Positions 37,053 through 46,235 of a stretch of 64,000 nucleotides of DNA are shown piece by piece (within the stretch, counting starts at the first letter, position 1; every line of letters begins with the position of its first letter). The position numbers and the translations under genes were made by a program. This DNA comes from UBA6163 sp041753075. GTDB taxonomy: Bacteria > Planctomycetota > Planctomycetia > Pirellulales > Pirellulaceae. A model generated the notes under the pieces. The model was not told the DNA's origin. It was given only the letters and a program-made list of their open reading frames with translations, and did no database searches. The stretch covers positions 62,001-126,000 of the forward strand of contig JBGSVE010000065.1 of NCBI GenBank assembly GCA_041753075.1, read 5' to 3'.

Positions 37053-38192
37053 ATGCTTCGTTATTGGACCGCCGGAGAATCGCACGGTAAAGCACTGCTG
37101 GCGCTCGTCGACGGATTTCCTGCGGGCATGATGTTGGACGAAGGACCGATCAACGTCGAATTGCTGCGTCGCCAAGGCGGCTATGGTCGCGGCAAGCGTC
37201 AACAACTCGAAACGGACACGGTCGACGTGCTCAGCGGTGTTTGGCAAGGCAAGACTTTGGGCAGCCCGATTGCGCTCCAGGTCATCAATCGCGACTACAA
37301 ACTTGAACGGCTCAAGGACCTCGAACGTCCGCGACCGGGCCACGGCGATTTGACCGGTGCGGTGAAGTATTTGGGCAGCATTCGCGGTGTGCTGGAACGT
37401 GCCAGTGCGCGCGAGACGGCCGTGCGTGTGGCCGCCGGTGGATTGGCGAAGCAATTGCTGCATGAATTTGGCATCGAAGCGATTGGCTATGTTGTCGAGC
37501 TTGGCGGTTTGCCGATTCCGGTGCCGCCGGGGTCGGTCCAGGAGCATCGCCAGATGCGCGACGCGTCGGTGATTTATGCGTTGGACCCCAGCCGCAATGA
37601 CGAGTTTCGCGCGTTCATCGATCGTACCGGTGATGAGGGCGATACGCTCGGCGGCATTGTGGAAGTGCGCGTCGAAGGGCTGCCGTTCGGACTCGGTACG
37701 CATGCCCAGTGGGATCGCAAACTTGATGGTCGCTTGGCTCAAGCCGTGATGGCGGTGCAAGCGATCAAGGGAGTTGAAATCGGCATGGGCTTCGAGGCGG
37801 CGCGTCGGCCCGGCAGCCAAGTGCATGATCCGATTCAATACGATGCAAGCCAAGCTGATTCGGCGAACCTCGGCTACAGCCGTCCAACGAACAACGCCGG
37901 TGGGCTCGAAGCCGGTATGACCAACGGCCAACCGCTGGTGATTCGCGCCGCGAAAAAGCCGATCGCCACGCTGCGCAAGCCGCTGGGTTCGATCAATTGG
38001 GAAACCAAAGAACCGCAACGTGCCGTGTATGAACGCAGCGACGTGTGCGCGGTGCCGGCGGCCAGTGTGATCGTCGAGGCAGTAGTCGCGTTTGAGATTG
38101 CGGTTGCGCTGGTTGATAAGTTTGGTGGTGATAGTGTGACCGAGATGAAAGCCCGCTATGAATTGTTCCAGGAACTAGCGCGAAAAGTGTAA
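37053..38192 (+). CDS. aroC: Chorismate synthase
   Basis: 379 aa from ATG 37053 (MLRYWTAGESHGKALLALVDG). Conserved blocks are GESHG, RPRPGHGDLTGAVKY, RASARETAVRVAAGGLAK and FEAARRPGSQVHD. The enzyme makes chorismate from EPSP using reduced FMN, the last step of the shikimate pathway. The frame opens upstream to 36819, but that part overlaps the transporter gene on the other strand. Confidence 0.97.
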   Translation: MLRYWTAGESHGKALLALVDGFPAGMMLDEGPINVELLRRQGGYGRGKRQQLETDTVDVLSGVWQGKTLGSPIALQVINRDYKLERLKDLERPRPGHGDLTGAVKYLGSIRGVLERASARETAVRVAAGGLAKQLLHEFGIEAIGYVVELGGLPIPVPPGSVQEHRQMRDASVIYALDPSRNDEFRAFIDRTGDEGDTLGGIVEVRVEGLPFGLGTHAQWDRKLDGRLAQAVMAVQAIKGVEIGMGFEAARRPGSQVHDPIQYDASQADSANLGYSRPTNNAGGLEAGMTNGQPLVIRAAKKPIATLRKPLGSINWETKEPQRAVYERSDVCAVPAASVIVEAVVAFEIAVALVDKFGGDSVTEMKARYELFQELARKV

Positions 38193-38197
38193 ATTGG

Positions 38198-38220
38198 AAA
38201 AAGGTGTCGGACACCTTTTT
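38198..38220. terminator. Hairpin terminator downstream of aroC
   Basis: aaaaaggtgt, cgg, acaccttttt: a perfect 10-base stem with a 3-base loop and a T run, 6 bases after the aroC stop. It reads in both directions and is 30 bases before the next start. Confidence 0.75.
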
Positions 38221-38249
38221 TCACTCAATTGGAATGGGAGCTTGCAAGG

Positions 38250-39596
38250 ATGCATGAACGAACTCAACGCGCCGTCGCGCGGCTGTTGTTTGCGTTGCTG
38301 TGCGCCTTGCCAACGCTGTTGACTTTCGTCGCCGTCGTCGTTTCGTTCACACCGTGGTATGTCAATTACCGGCGGCACGAATGGGAACGCGAACTATCGC
38401 GACGGATTGGATTGAGTGTCGAGATCGAGTCGCTCGAGCACCCCGCACCGGCGACGGTGCGGCTTGGTGGAGTCAGGTTGCTCGAGCCCGAAACGCAGCG
38501 CGAAGTCGCGCGGGTTCATACGGTCACTTGGGTCACGACAGCGGACAAGTCGGCGCTGCGATTGTCACAGCCTGAGTTGCAATCTGCGATGTTGCCCTAC
38601 ACGTGGCGAATGATCCACGAACGGTTTCTTTGCCAACCGGATTTGACCGATTTGCCAATGCGGATGGCAGCCGATGATTTGACAATCCACAGTTCGACGG
38701 GACCGCTGACACTGCGCGACGTGGATGCTTGGCTGCGACCTGCGCCGGGACGAGTTGAAGCGACGTTCCAGGGCGTGCCGGCGTCGCGCGACGACCAATC
38801 CGCGTTTCACATTTCGGTCGTCCGCAATCGTAACTCGAAAGGTCCAACAACCGATTGGACGATGAAGAGCGGTGACTTGCCGCTGGCCTGTTCGGCGCTG
38901 GCCGACTACTTGCCGGTCTTGAAAGCGCTCGGTCCCGAGGCGACGTTTCAAGGGATGATGAAGTGGCAAGTCGACGATCGCGGTTGGGCAATCGACCTGG
39001 GCGGATCGCGCTTTGACTTTGTCGATCTTGGTACGGCGATGCAAGACGTTCCCCATCGATTAACTGGCTTGGCGACAATCAAACTGGATCGCTGCCAATT
39101 CGAACCGGGCACGTCGCTGGATCTTTCGGGAACTTTGACCGCCGGTGCCGGTTTCGTTAGCCAATCGTTGATGCAATCATTGGCCGACCAACTCAGCTTT
39201 CAAGTCGCACCCATGATACCCGGCGATCAGCGAGATTGGCCGTATGAAACCCTTGCACTGCGGTTTGACTTGTTCGGTTCGCAAATGACGCTGGCCGGAA
39301 TTTGTCACCAACAACGCGGCTGCGAGCAATTGCCCGAAGGAATCGTCTTCGCTGGAGGACGTCGGGGGCTGGCCGCTTGTGCGACGACGACACGCTCGTG
39401 GGTTGGATTGATGATGGCGATATGGCCCGACCAAGCGGAGAGGTTGCCGATTTCAACACAAAACGCTTGGTTGTTGCCACTGTTACCCGCACCACCGCCA
39501 ACGCTGAGCGTCGAAGACGCCGATAGCCCGCCCAGACCGCGAATCACCGACGCACGTGGGCGGCAGGATGGTCCCGGTATTGGCCAACCCGAGTAA
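38250..39596 (+). CDS. Membrane-anchored AsmA-like protein of unknown function
   Basis: 448 aa from ATG 38250, which has gggag upstream; the TTG at 38229 is a weaker alternative. One N-terminal membrane helix (residues about 13-37), then a beta-rich body. LSRRIGLSVEIESLEHPAPATV and IKLDRCQFEPGTSLDLSGTLTAGAG are in the style of AsmA-family proteins, which bridge the envelope and are thought to handle lipids. The match is by style only. Confidence 0.65.
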   Translation: MHERTQRAVARLLFALLCALPTLLTFVAVVVSFTPWYVNYRRHEWERELSRRIGLSVEIESLEHPAPATVRLGGVRLLEPETQREVARVHTVTWVTTADKSALRLSQPELQSAMLPYTWRMIHERFLCQPDLTDLPMRMAADDLTIHSSTGPLTLRDVDAWLRPAPGRVEATFQGVPASRDDQSAFHISVVRNRNSKGPTTDWTMKSGDLPLACSALADYLPVLKALGPEATFQGMMKWQVDDRGWAIDLGGSRFDFVDLGTAMQDVPHRLTGLATIKLDRCQFEPGTSLDLSGTLTAGAGFVSQSLMQSLADQLSFQVAPMIPGDQRDWPYETLALRFDLFGSQMTLAGICHQQRGCEQLPEGIVFAGGRRGLAACATTTRSWVGLMMAIWPDQAERLPISTQNAWLLPLLPAPPPTLSVEDADSPPRPRITDARGRQDGPGIGQPE

Positions 39597-39723
39597 ATTG
39601 CTCAGAAAAATCGGCTGAAAAACCGAAACAAAATGGAAAAGAAGTTGCCATTTATGTTACGGTTCGTCGTCCAAGCATGACCTATCAAATTCGCTACCTC
39701 GACTACCCGACGGTTTCAGTTTC

Positions 39724-42183
39724 GTGAATTTCCGCCGCTGGTTGCAATTCGCCGATCGACCACAATCTCACATGGTGAGCCGATGCTCGCATGCGCGGAG
39801 GATGCAATTCGAATGTCTTGAAAGTCGCGCGATGCTGGTTTCCGAAGGCGAGGTGTTCAACTTATCTCGCAGCTTCGATGCCACCGGACTGCTTGGCAAC
39901 GTCTCGTCGACAATACGCTGGGGTGACGGCACGGAGTCAGCGGGAACCGTAGTCGGTGGAAATACCATCGGTGGTCTGCGAGTACGATTCGATTACTCAC
40001 TCGATTCGACCGGCTTCTTCAACACACCCATCCGCCGCACCGTTCTTGAAGCGGCCGCGGCATCGGTGTTGAGTCGTCTGGGTGATTCGTTATCGGCCAT
40101 CTCACCCACAGGCACCAATACCTGGGTGGCTTCGATATTTCATCCCGCCACCGGCGCAACCGTCAACTTTAACAATCTCAATATTGCCGTGAACGAGTTG
40201 GTGGTTTACGTCGGTGCGAGAGAATTTGGCGGTGCGACGCTTGGCTCGGGTGGGCCAGGTGGTGTCAGCGCAAACGGCACAACCGCGTGGCTCAACACGG
40301 TCCAGAGTCGCGGCGAAGCGGGCGCGCTGGCAACGCCGCGAACCGACTTCGGCCCCTGGGGCGGTTCGATTGGTTTTGACATTTCGACAAATTGGTACTT
40401 TGGTCTTGATCAATCCTCGCTCGGGGCCAACCAGCAAGATTTCTTCACCGTTGCAGCACATGAATTCACGCACCTGATCGGCTTCGGCACCTCACCGTCT
40501 TGGACTGCGTTACTCTCCGGTAGCACGTTCACCGGTGCGCGGGCGCGGGCGGCTTATGATCCAGGTGGAAACGTTCCGCTGAGTTCCGATCGCGGACATT
40601 GGCTCGAAACCATCACCGACGGCGGTCGCCCTACGTTGATGGGTCCTGTCATTAACGCCGGCATTCGCGATATCGCGACACCGCTCGACCTGGGTGCCCT
40701 CGACGACATCGGTTGGGAGTTGGTCGCAACTCAATCGACGTTGACCGCCCAACATGTGTATCCCGACAACAATACTTTTCCGATCTCGATCACTTACCGC
40801 GGCGCAACGGTGGGCGAAATTACCGATTCGGCGCTCGCCAATATTACCAGCGCCGTTCCGATCGTGACTGCGATTGGCAATCAAACCGCCGTTCGTGGAC
40901 AGCCGATCTCGCTGACCAACATCGCGACCATCAGCGACCTCGGCTTTGCCAATCCTCGCGCCACACCGCCGACGACCGAAACTTTCGTTTACAGCACTAA
41001 TTGGGGTGACGGTTCGGCAAGCGACACCGGTACCGCCACGATTGACCGCGTCGGAGCTATCAACACGCCTACGCTGGCTTCGTTTGATGGCACTCATACT
41101 TTCCAATCCGCTGGCACATTCACCGTGACGCTGCGTGTCACCGACGATGATGGTTCGGCTGCGCAAAGCACCTTCCAAATTATCGTCGGCGCGCCTCCGG
41201 TGATCACGTTGGAACTCAATCGCAATTCGTTCGCCGAAAACGCAGGTGCATCAGCAGCAACGTTGACGATTCGCCGCTCGGCACCTGCAGCAACGACGCC
41301 CGTGACGATCTCGCTGGTCTCCAGCGACACCAGCGAAGCGACGGTGCCGACGACGGCAACGATTCCGGCGGGTCAATTGTCGGCGACGGTGCCGGTCGCC
41401 GCCGTCGATGATACCTTGTTCGATGGGACTCAAAGCGTCACGTTAACCGCTTCGGCGGGCGTTTTCGATCCCGGCACTATCGCACTCTCGGTCACTGATG
41501 TTGAAACATTTCTGGTCCAAATTACCGCGAACGAAATCCTGGAAAACGCCGCTGCCGGGTCGTTCAATTTAGCGATCACCCGCAGCAACACCGATGTCAC
41601 GCAGCCGTTGATCGTGAACATCGGCGGCAACGTAGCGTCGCAAATCAATTTACCCACCACCGCGATGATTCCCGTGGGCAGTCGTCAGGTGCTGATCCCG
41701 GTAGTGCCGATCAATGATGACGATCCCGAACCTGATTTGTTGCTGATCTATACAGTCACGGCGACGGGATACCAAAGTTCGCAGGTCGGTTTGATTTTAG
41801 CCGACGATGAGCAACCCTTGTTCCAAAACGAAGCCGATTCCTTTGATGCCAGCGGCGATGGAGTTGTGTCGCTGCGCGATGCCTTGGTGATCATTAACTT
41901 TCTTGCGCGTCGCCGTGGGCAAAGTGCGACCCTGGACCCCAAGACCGAAACACCCAACGGCATTTTTGTGGATGTCAACGGTGATTACCGCGCCACACCG
42001 TCCGATGCGCTGCGGATCGTCAATGAAATCGGTCGTCGTCGTCGAGAAGCACAATCATCGCCTACTTCACCGATGGTAAACAGTTCGACCGCGACGGTGT
42101 CCAGCCGCCTTGCGCCGGTGATTGAAATCAAATCGACGCTTGAGCAAGCGAGTTTCGACGAAGCGATTACCAGTCTTTTCTAA
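39724..42183 (+). CDS. Secreted metalloprotease-like protein with PKD, Calx-beta and dockerin domains
   Basis: About 819 aa from GTG 39724; ATGs at 39772 or 39802 are alternatives. The N-terminus has RRMQFECLESRAML, the planctomycete LESRxxL motif. A zinc protease motif HEFTHLIGFG (about residue 245) is followed by GHWLETIT, as in leishmanolysin-like enzymes where the third ligand lies downstream. Next come a PKD-like domain (about 380-490), two Calx-beta-like domains (about 495-700) and a dockerin, DASGDGVVSLRDALVIINFL and DVNGDYRATPSDAL. A probable secreted protease held in a surface assembly. Confidence 0.75.
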   Translation: MNFRRWLQFADRPQSHMVSRCSHARRMQFECLESRAMLVSEGEVFNLSRSFDATGLLGNVSSTIRWGDGTESAGTVVGGNTIGGLRVRFDYSLDSTGFFNTPIRRTVLEAAAASVLSRLGDSLSAISPTGTNTWVASIFHPATGATVNFNNLNIAVNELVVYVGAREFGGATLGSGGPGGVSANGTTAWLNTVQSRGEAGALATPRTDFGPWGGSIGFDISTNWYFGLDQSSLGANQQDFFTVAAHEFTHLIGFGTSPSWTALLSGSTFTGARARAAYDPGGNVPLSSDRGHWLETITDGGRPTLMGPVINAGIRDIATPLDLGALDDIGWELVATQSTLTAQHVYPDNNTFPISITYRGATVGEITDSALANITSAVPIVTAIGNQTAVRGQPISLTNIATISDLGFANPRATPPTTETFVYSTNWGDGSASDTGTATIDRVGAINTPTLASFDGTHTFQSAGTFTVTLRVTDDDGSAAQSTFQIIVGAPPVITLELNRNSFAENAGASAATLTIRRSAPAATTPVTISLVSSDTSEATVPTTATIPAGQLSATVPVAAVDDTLFDGTQSVTLTASAGVFDPGTIALSVTDVETFLVQITANEILENAAAGSFNLAITRSNTDVTQPLIVNIGGNVASQINLPTTAMIPVGSRQVLIPVVPINDDDPEPDLLLIYTVTATGYQSSQVGLILADDEQPLFQNEADSFDASGDGVVSLRDALVIINFLARRRGQSATLDPKTETPNGIFVDVNGDYRATPSDALRIVNEIGRRRREAQSSPTSPMVNSSTATVSSRLAPVIEIKSTLEQASFDEAITSLF

Positions 42184-42211
42184 TTTCATGTCCTGGGTAA
42201 TTTTGTGGGTT

Positions 42212-42275
42212 GTGAGCGGATTGGCGCTAGCCGCCGATAACGCGAACCACCGGCGGATAGCGCCGTACCGCTCAC
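42212..42275. repeat. Palindromic repeat family 3, copy 1
   Basis: Inverted repeat starting gtgagcggattggcgctag and ending gatagcgccgtaccgctcac. It lies between the convergent metalloprotease (stop 42183) and esterase (stop 42309) genes. A second copy is at 62388. Confidence 0.8.
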
Positions 42276-42308
42276 TAAACTTGTCGCAGTCCACAAAGAC
42301 CAGCGTGT

Positions 42309-43241
42309 TCACCGCAGCACCTCAAGTTTAAGCCAGTCCGTCGCCGCGTCGGGCCATTTGTGAATCACGCTGTCTTTTCGCGATGTCGTTCCATAGCCAT
42401 GACCACCGGATCGATAGACGTGTAGCTCGGCGCTCACACGGTTTTCTTTTAGATCAATGTAAAGCTTGGCCGCCCCGGTTGAGAGCGCTCCGGTATCGTC
42501 GTGCGTAGAGACAATGAACATGGGCGGCGTCCGCTTGCTTACTTGAATCATCGGTCGCAGCTTGCCATCTTCGGCTTCGATTTGCCATGGATAGATCAGC
42601 ATCCCAAAGTTGGGCGAAAAGGGCTGGTCGTCGATCTCATCAATCGGCAAATAAAATGCATCGGTCGCCGTCAGATGTGCCGCAGCGGCCTGGCCACCTG
42701 CGGAAAATCCAAGCACACCGATTCGTTTAGGATCGAGTCCATATCGCGCCGCATTTGCGCGTACCCAACGAACGGCGCGCTGGGAATCCTGCACTGGCTT
42801 CCTCCAGGCATCGTCGGACTTGTCGCCGCTGACGCGGTAATTGAGAACGAATACGGTAATTCCCAATTCATTTAAGAACGGTGCCGCGTCGGTGCCTTCT
42901 AAATCGGGGACGGTGTACGAAAAACCGCCACCGGGCAAGATCACCACGGCGGTACCACACGGCGTTGCCGGTTCAAGCACCGCCATCGACGGTGACGTGA
43001 TCTGTTCGACTCGGGTAATCGCTTCGGCGGGATTGCGCGGCGGCAACGTGGTACCAAGTTGCTTTGTCGTCTCGTCAGGTGCTAGGTCGGGCCAAATCGA
43101 AATCGCAAACGACGGTGCGTTTGGCTTGGTCGGTGCGTCTTGGGCGGTGACGGTCTCATGCCAAACGCCGGCAACCACAATCGACAGCACGGCCAGAGTT
43201 TGTATCAAACGACAAGCAACGGTTTTGCAACAATAAAGCAT
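42309..43241 (-). CDS. Secreted alpha/beta hydrolase (esterase-like)
   Basis: 310 aa with a signal peptide (residues about 1-33). It has the oxyanion stretch VVILPGGGFSYT, the nucleophile elbow LGFSAGGQAAA and a late His in RSGGHGYGTT. The pattern is that of carbohydrate-ester or carboxyl esterases (BD-FAE/Axe-like). The exact substrate is unknown. It probably acts outside the cytoplasm. Confidence 0.85.
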   Translation of the reverse strand: MLYCCKTVACRLIQTLAVLSIVVAGVWHETVTAQDAPTKPNAPSFAISIWPDLAPDETTKQLGTTLPPRNPAEAITRVEQITSPSMAVLEPATPCGTAVVILPGGGFSYTVPDLEGTDAAPFLNELGITVFVLNYRVSGDKSDDAWRKPVQDSQRAVRWVRANAARYGLDPKRIGVLGFSAGGQAAAAHLTATDAFYLPIDEIDDQPFSPNFGMLIYPWQIEAEDGKLRPMIQVSKRTPPMFIVSTHDDTGALSTGAAKLYIDLKENRVSAELHVYRSGGHGYGTTSRKDSVIHKWPDAATDWLKLEVLR

Positions 43242-43300
43242 CGGTGTCTCGGGTCACATACGGATTGAGGGGGATCGGTTTCAAAGCCCAATGATACTCG

Positions 43301-43786
43301 CTACTTCTTGCCCAGCGCTCGCTTGGCGGCAAAGAACTGCGTCAAGATTTGACCGCAATCCTTGGCCATCAACCCACCGAGCACATCACACTGGTGATTC
43401 AACCGCGCGTCGTTCAGGAGTTGATACATGCTGACCACCGCACCGGCTTTCGGGTCCGGCGCTCCAAAGACAACTCGCGGTATTCGTGATTGCAAAATCG
43501 CACCGGCGCACATCGCACAAGGTTCCAACGTCACGTACAGCGTGCAGCCTTCGAGTCGCCAATCGGCGAGCGCCGCAGCGGCCTGCGTGATCGCGATCAT
43601 CTCGGCGTGCGCCGTTGGGTCGTTCAATTGTTCGCGACCGTTGTGCGCCGATGCAATCAACCGGCCATCACATACGATCACAGCACCGACGGGCACTTCG
43701 TCGCGCTCCTGGGCGTTGACTGCTTCGACGATCGCCCGCTTCATCCAATGTCGGTCGGCGTCTTCATCGTTGTCAAAATCAAGCAT
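43301..43786 (-). CDS. tadA: tRNA-specific adenosine deaminase
   Basis: 161 aa from ATG 43786, which overlaps the stop of the upstream gene (TGATG). Zinc ligands are His60 in HAE and the two Cys of TLEPCAMC (90 and 93), with Glu62 as proton shuttle. TadA turns A34 of tRNA-Arg into inosine. The family block IPRVVFGAPDPKAGA is present. Confidence 0.95.
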   Translation of the reverse strand: MLDFDNDEDADRHWMKRAIVEAVNAQERDEVPVGAVIVCDGRLIASAHNGREQLNDPTAHAEMIAITQAAAALADWRLEGCTLYVTLEPCAMCAGAILQSRIPRVVFGAPDPKAGAVVSMYQLLNDARLNHQCDVLGGLMAKDCGQILTQFFAAKRALGKK

Positions 43787-44454
43787 CACTTCGCGACCTG
43801 CTCGAGTTCACGAACGACAAAATTCTTGATCTCCGATTCACACTGAAACGCTGCCACGCCAACCGGAGTGGACTCTTCCATCTCACCGCGAATATCGAAC
43901 ACATGGCCAGCGCGATCGACATCGATAATTTCATCGTCATCAAGCCAAGCTGTGATCTTGTCCGTGGTCACCCGCATTCGAATCCGATACCAACGGTCCT
44001 TTTCAAAATTTTGGATCATCATCGTTTCGTTATTCGAAGCATCGAGCCCATCGATACACGAAATACCCACCAGCGAACCGCCCCACCCGCCAAGCACCAA
44101 GCTGCATCGCTGGTCCTCGACCGGCAACGTTAACCCACAAAAGAAATCGAAGCCACCGGTGCGTCGAGCCTGGAGCGTGACCTCGTAGTTGACCTTGGGA
44201 AACTCTCCTTCCCAGCGAACTCCCGTCAAAGGATCGCCAAAGCCCAGTTTCAACACTCCGTCAATCATCTCGATGGGGCCATCGCCACCGAAGTGGGAAG
44301 GCTTCCAGGACGAGTCGGCTTTGAACACAAACTCACCCTTGCTAGCGGCGACGGGTTTTGTCTCTGCCTGCGGCCCCTGGGAGTTTGCGAAATTTGCGCA
44401 AACAATGCCGACAAAGATTGCGGTCGTGATACGATAAAACGGTCGATTGGCCAT
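43786..44454 (-). CDS. Secreted DUF1080 / concanavalin-like protein
   Basis: 222 aa with a signal peptide ending near ANFANSQ. The body resembles a DUF1080 beta-sandwich: WKPSHFGGDGPIEMIDGVLKL, KVNYEVTLQARRTGGFDFFCG, KDRWYRIRMRVTTDKITAWLDDDE. In Planctomycetes DUF1080 proteins are common and thought to bind or cut sugars. Its stop overlaps the tadA start. Confidence 0.8.
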   Translation of the reverse strand: MANRPFYRITTAIFVGIVCANFANSQGPQAETKPVAASKGEFVFKADSSWKPSHFGGDGPIEMIDGVLKLGFGDPLTGVRWEGEFPKVNYEVTLQARRTGGFDFFCGLTLPVEDQRCSLVLGGWGGSLVGISCIDGLDASNNETMMIQNFEKDRWYRIRMRVTTDKITAWLDDDEIIDVDRAGHVFDIRGEMEESTPVGVAAFQCESEIKNFVVRELEQVAK

Positions 44455-44529
44455 GAGGTGTTGCCGGTCACTGGTCGATTAAAAGGAGGTTCGCAATTCA
44501 ATCACAAGCTCTTATTCTAAGCGATCTCG

Positions 44530-45036
44530 ATGCGCCCGTTGACACGATTTTCATTGTTCGGTGTGCGGCTGGCAACTTGTGTGTTGGTGGTCTATTGGCT
44601 GGCAATGTTTACCGGCACGCACATTCCAAAAGTTCCTGACATCGGCGTTCGCGTGCCGGACAAGGTGTTGCACGCATCGGCATTCTTTGGCCTGACCATG
44701 CTATTGTGCTGGGTGATTCAAACTCGCCATAGCGTTTGGAAAAAATTTGCCATCGCCTTTGTTTTGGCAGCACTTTACGCGGTGTTCGATGAGTTTACGC
44801 AAGGCTTTGTCCGTGGGCGTTCGCCCGACGTGCGTGATTTTGCCGCCGACATGCTCGGCTGCATTGCGGCGATTGTGCTGTATGCGACGGCCCGCAAATT
44901 GATACCGGCCTGGACAGTCAACGAGCCCAAAACCGATGCCGACGACGATGCTGACACGTATCGCGTATCCAGCCGCCTAGCGACCGTCCCGCTGGCTTCG
45001 CCAAGTCGCCAAACGGCTCGCAGTTCCCGGGACTAA
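44530..45036 (+). CDS. VanZ-like family membrane protein
   Basis: 168 aa with about four membrane helices and the VanZ pattern DKVLHASAFFGLTMLL, then AVFDEFTQGFVRGRSPDVRDFAADMLG. The tail is polar. Its 3' end overlaps that of the convergent amidohydrolase by 60 bases. VanZ proteins are named from teicoplanin resistance, but most have no known role. Confidence 0.85.
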   Translation: MRPLTRFSLFGVRLATCVLVVYWLAMFTGTHIPKVPDIGVRVPDKVLHASAFFGLTMLLCWVIQTRHSVWKKFAIAFVLAALYAVFDEFTQGFVRGRSPDVRDFAADMLGCIAAIVLYATARKLIPAWTVNEPKTDADDDADTYRVSSRLATVPLASPSRQTARSSRD

Positions 45037-46230
45037 GCGGATCGCATTTTCGTGGTAGATCTTACGCAAGACATCGTCGGGCAATTTAACACCATAGATC
45101 GCCCACAAGCCTTGCGGCGGCGGAATCTTTTCACTGTAGGGAAAATACTCGTCGTGTGTTTCGAGAAACCGCCAATAGTATTCCAGTCGCTGCGCCGGCC
45201 AGGGTCCATCCGTCCCGAATAAAACGCGATCGGCGTACTTGATCAGAAACTCGCGCGACGTAAACGGTTGGCGTCCCAGTTCGCTGATCCGCGATGAGAT
45301 GTCGAGATATAGATTCGGATACTGGTCAAGCCAAGCACTGACGATGGCCAAGTCTTCGCTGCGGCTGGCCATGTGGGCACCAATAAAATGGGTTCGCGGA
45401 TGTCGGGCGATCACGCGGTTGCGAGCGTCGAGTAGTTCATCCAATCGCGGGAACTTGGCGTCATGAAAACTCCAATCCGGATGTCGGCTGAGCTCTTCCC
45501 AACGTTCGTTGGTCGCATCGATCGGCTCAAAGAACGCCGGTGGATCGCCGGTATGAATCAATACGGGAATCCCCAGTTCGCCGCACTTAGCCCAAATCGG
45601 ATCCCAGCGCGGGTCATCGATTTTCATCAGCGATCCATCGGGGTTGGTGTAACCCAGTCCAAACTGTTTGAACACTTTCAGTCCGCTGACTCCGCGCGCG
45701 ACCGCTTGGCCAAGTTGCTCGGCGGTCCGCTCCGCAAAACCTGGGCGCTGGCAATCCCAGGTTGCCGGGTCGTTGGCTGCCCCCGCACCGCGCCAATTGA
45801 CGTTGGCAAAAATCGCAAAGCGGTCGCGATATTTGGTCCACAAGAATTCAATGTGACGGTCCAGTTGGTCACCGAGCTGGCCATCGAGCGAGACGCTGAC
45901 GGCAATGTTGTTCCGATCCATTGCGGCGACGTAATCAATCAGCATTTGCTGGTTGTGGCGCATTTTGTGCAGGAAATGTGTGTGAACATCGACCACCGGC
46001 AAGGACGCCTTTTCCAACGGGGTTGCCCGTACCACCAACGTGCTGTCGGGCCTGAATAGCCGTACCGACAAATCGTTGCCGTGGCGTCCGTCCGACGCCG
46101 ACGTGTTACCGGCAGCCACCTCGGCGGGTTCTTCCAGCGGTGCGTCGGTCGCTTGTCCATTGGCCATTGATGCGAACAAGGTCACCGTGATAAACGTTAG
46201 AATGCAGGTTGGTCGCATCAAGGAAAGCAT
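44977..46230 (-). CDS. Secreted amidohydrolase family protein (TIM-barrel)
   Basis: About 417 aa from ATG 46230; an ATG at 46218 is equally possible. It has a signal peptide (residues about 1-30), then the metal-binding VVDVHTHFLHKMRHN, HTGDP and HFIGAHMAS, and the Asp strand RVLFGTDGPWPAQRLEYYW. These are the amidohydrolase-2 ligands. The substrate is unknown. The start is only a few bases from the divergent kinase gene, so the promoters must overlap. Confidence 0.85.
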   Translation of the reverse strand: MLSLMRPTCILTFITVTLFASMANGQATDAPLEEPAEVAAGNTSASDGRHGNDLSVRLFRPDSTLVVRATPLEKASLPVVDVHTHFLHKMRHNQQMLIDYVAAMDRNNIAVSVSLDGQLGDQLDRHIEFLWTKYRDRFAIFANVNWRGAGAANDPATWDCQRPGFAERTAEQLGQAVARGVSGLKVFKQFGLGYTNPDGSLMKIDDPRWDPIWAKCGELGIPVLIHTGDPPAFFEPIDATNERWEELSRHPDWSFHDAKFPRLDELLDARNRVIARHPRTHFIGAHMASRSEDLAIVSAWLDQYPNLYLDISSRISELGRQPFTSREFLIKYADRVLFGTDGPWPAQRLEYYWRFLETHDEYFPYSEKIPPPQGLWAIYGVKLPDDVLRKIYHENAIRLVPGTASRLATWRSQRDGR

Positions 46231-46235
46231 CGCTC

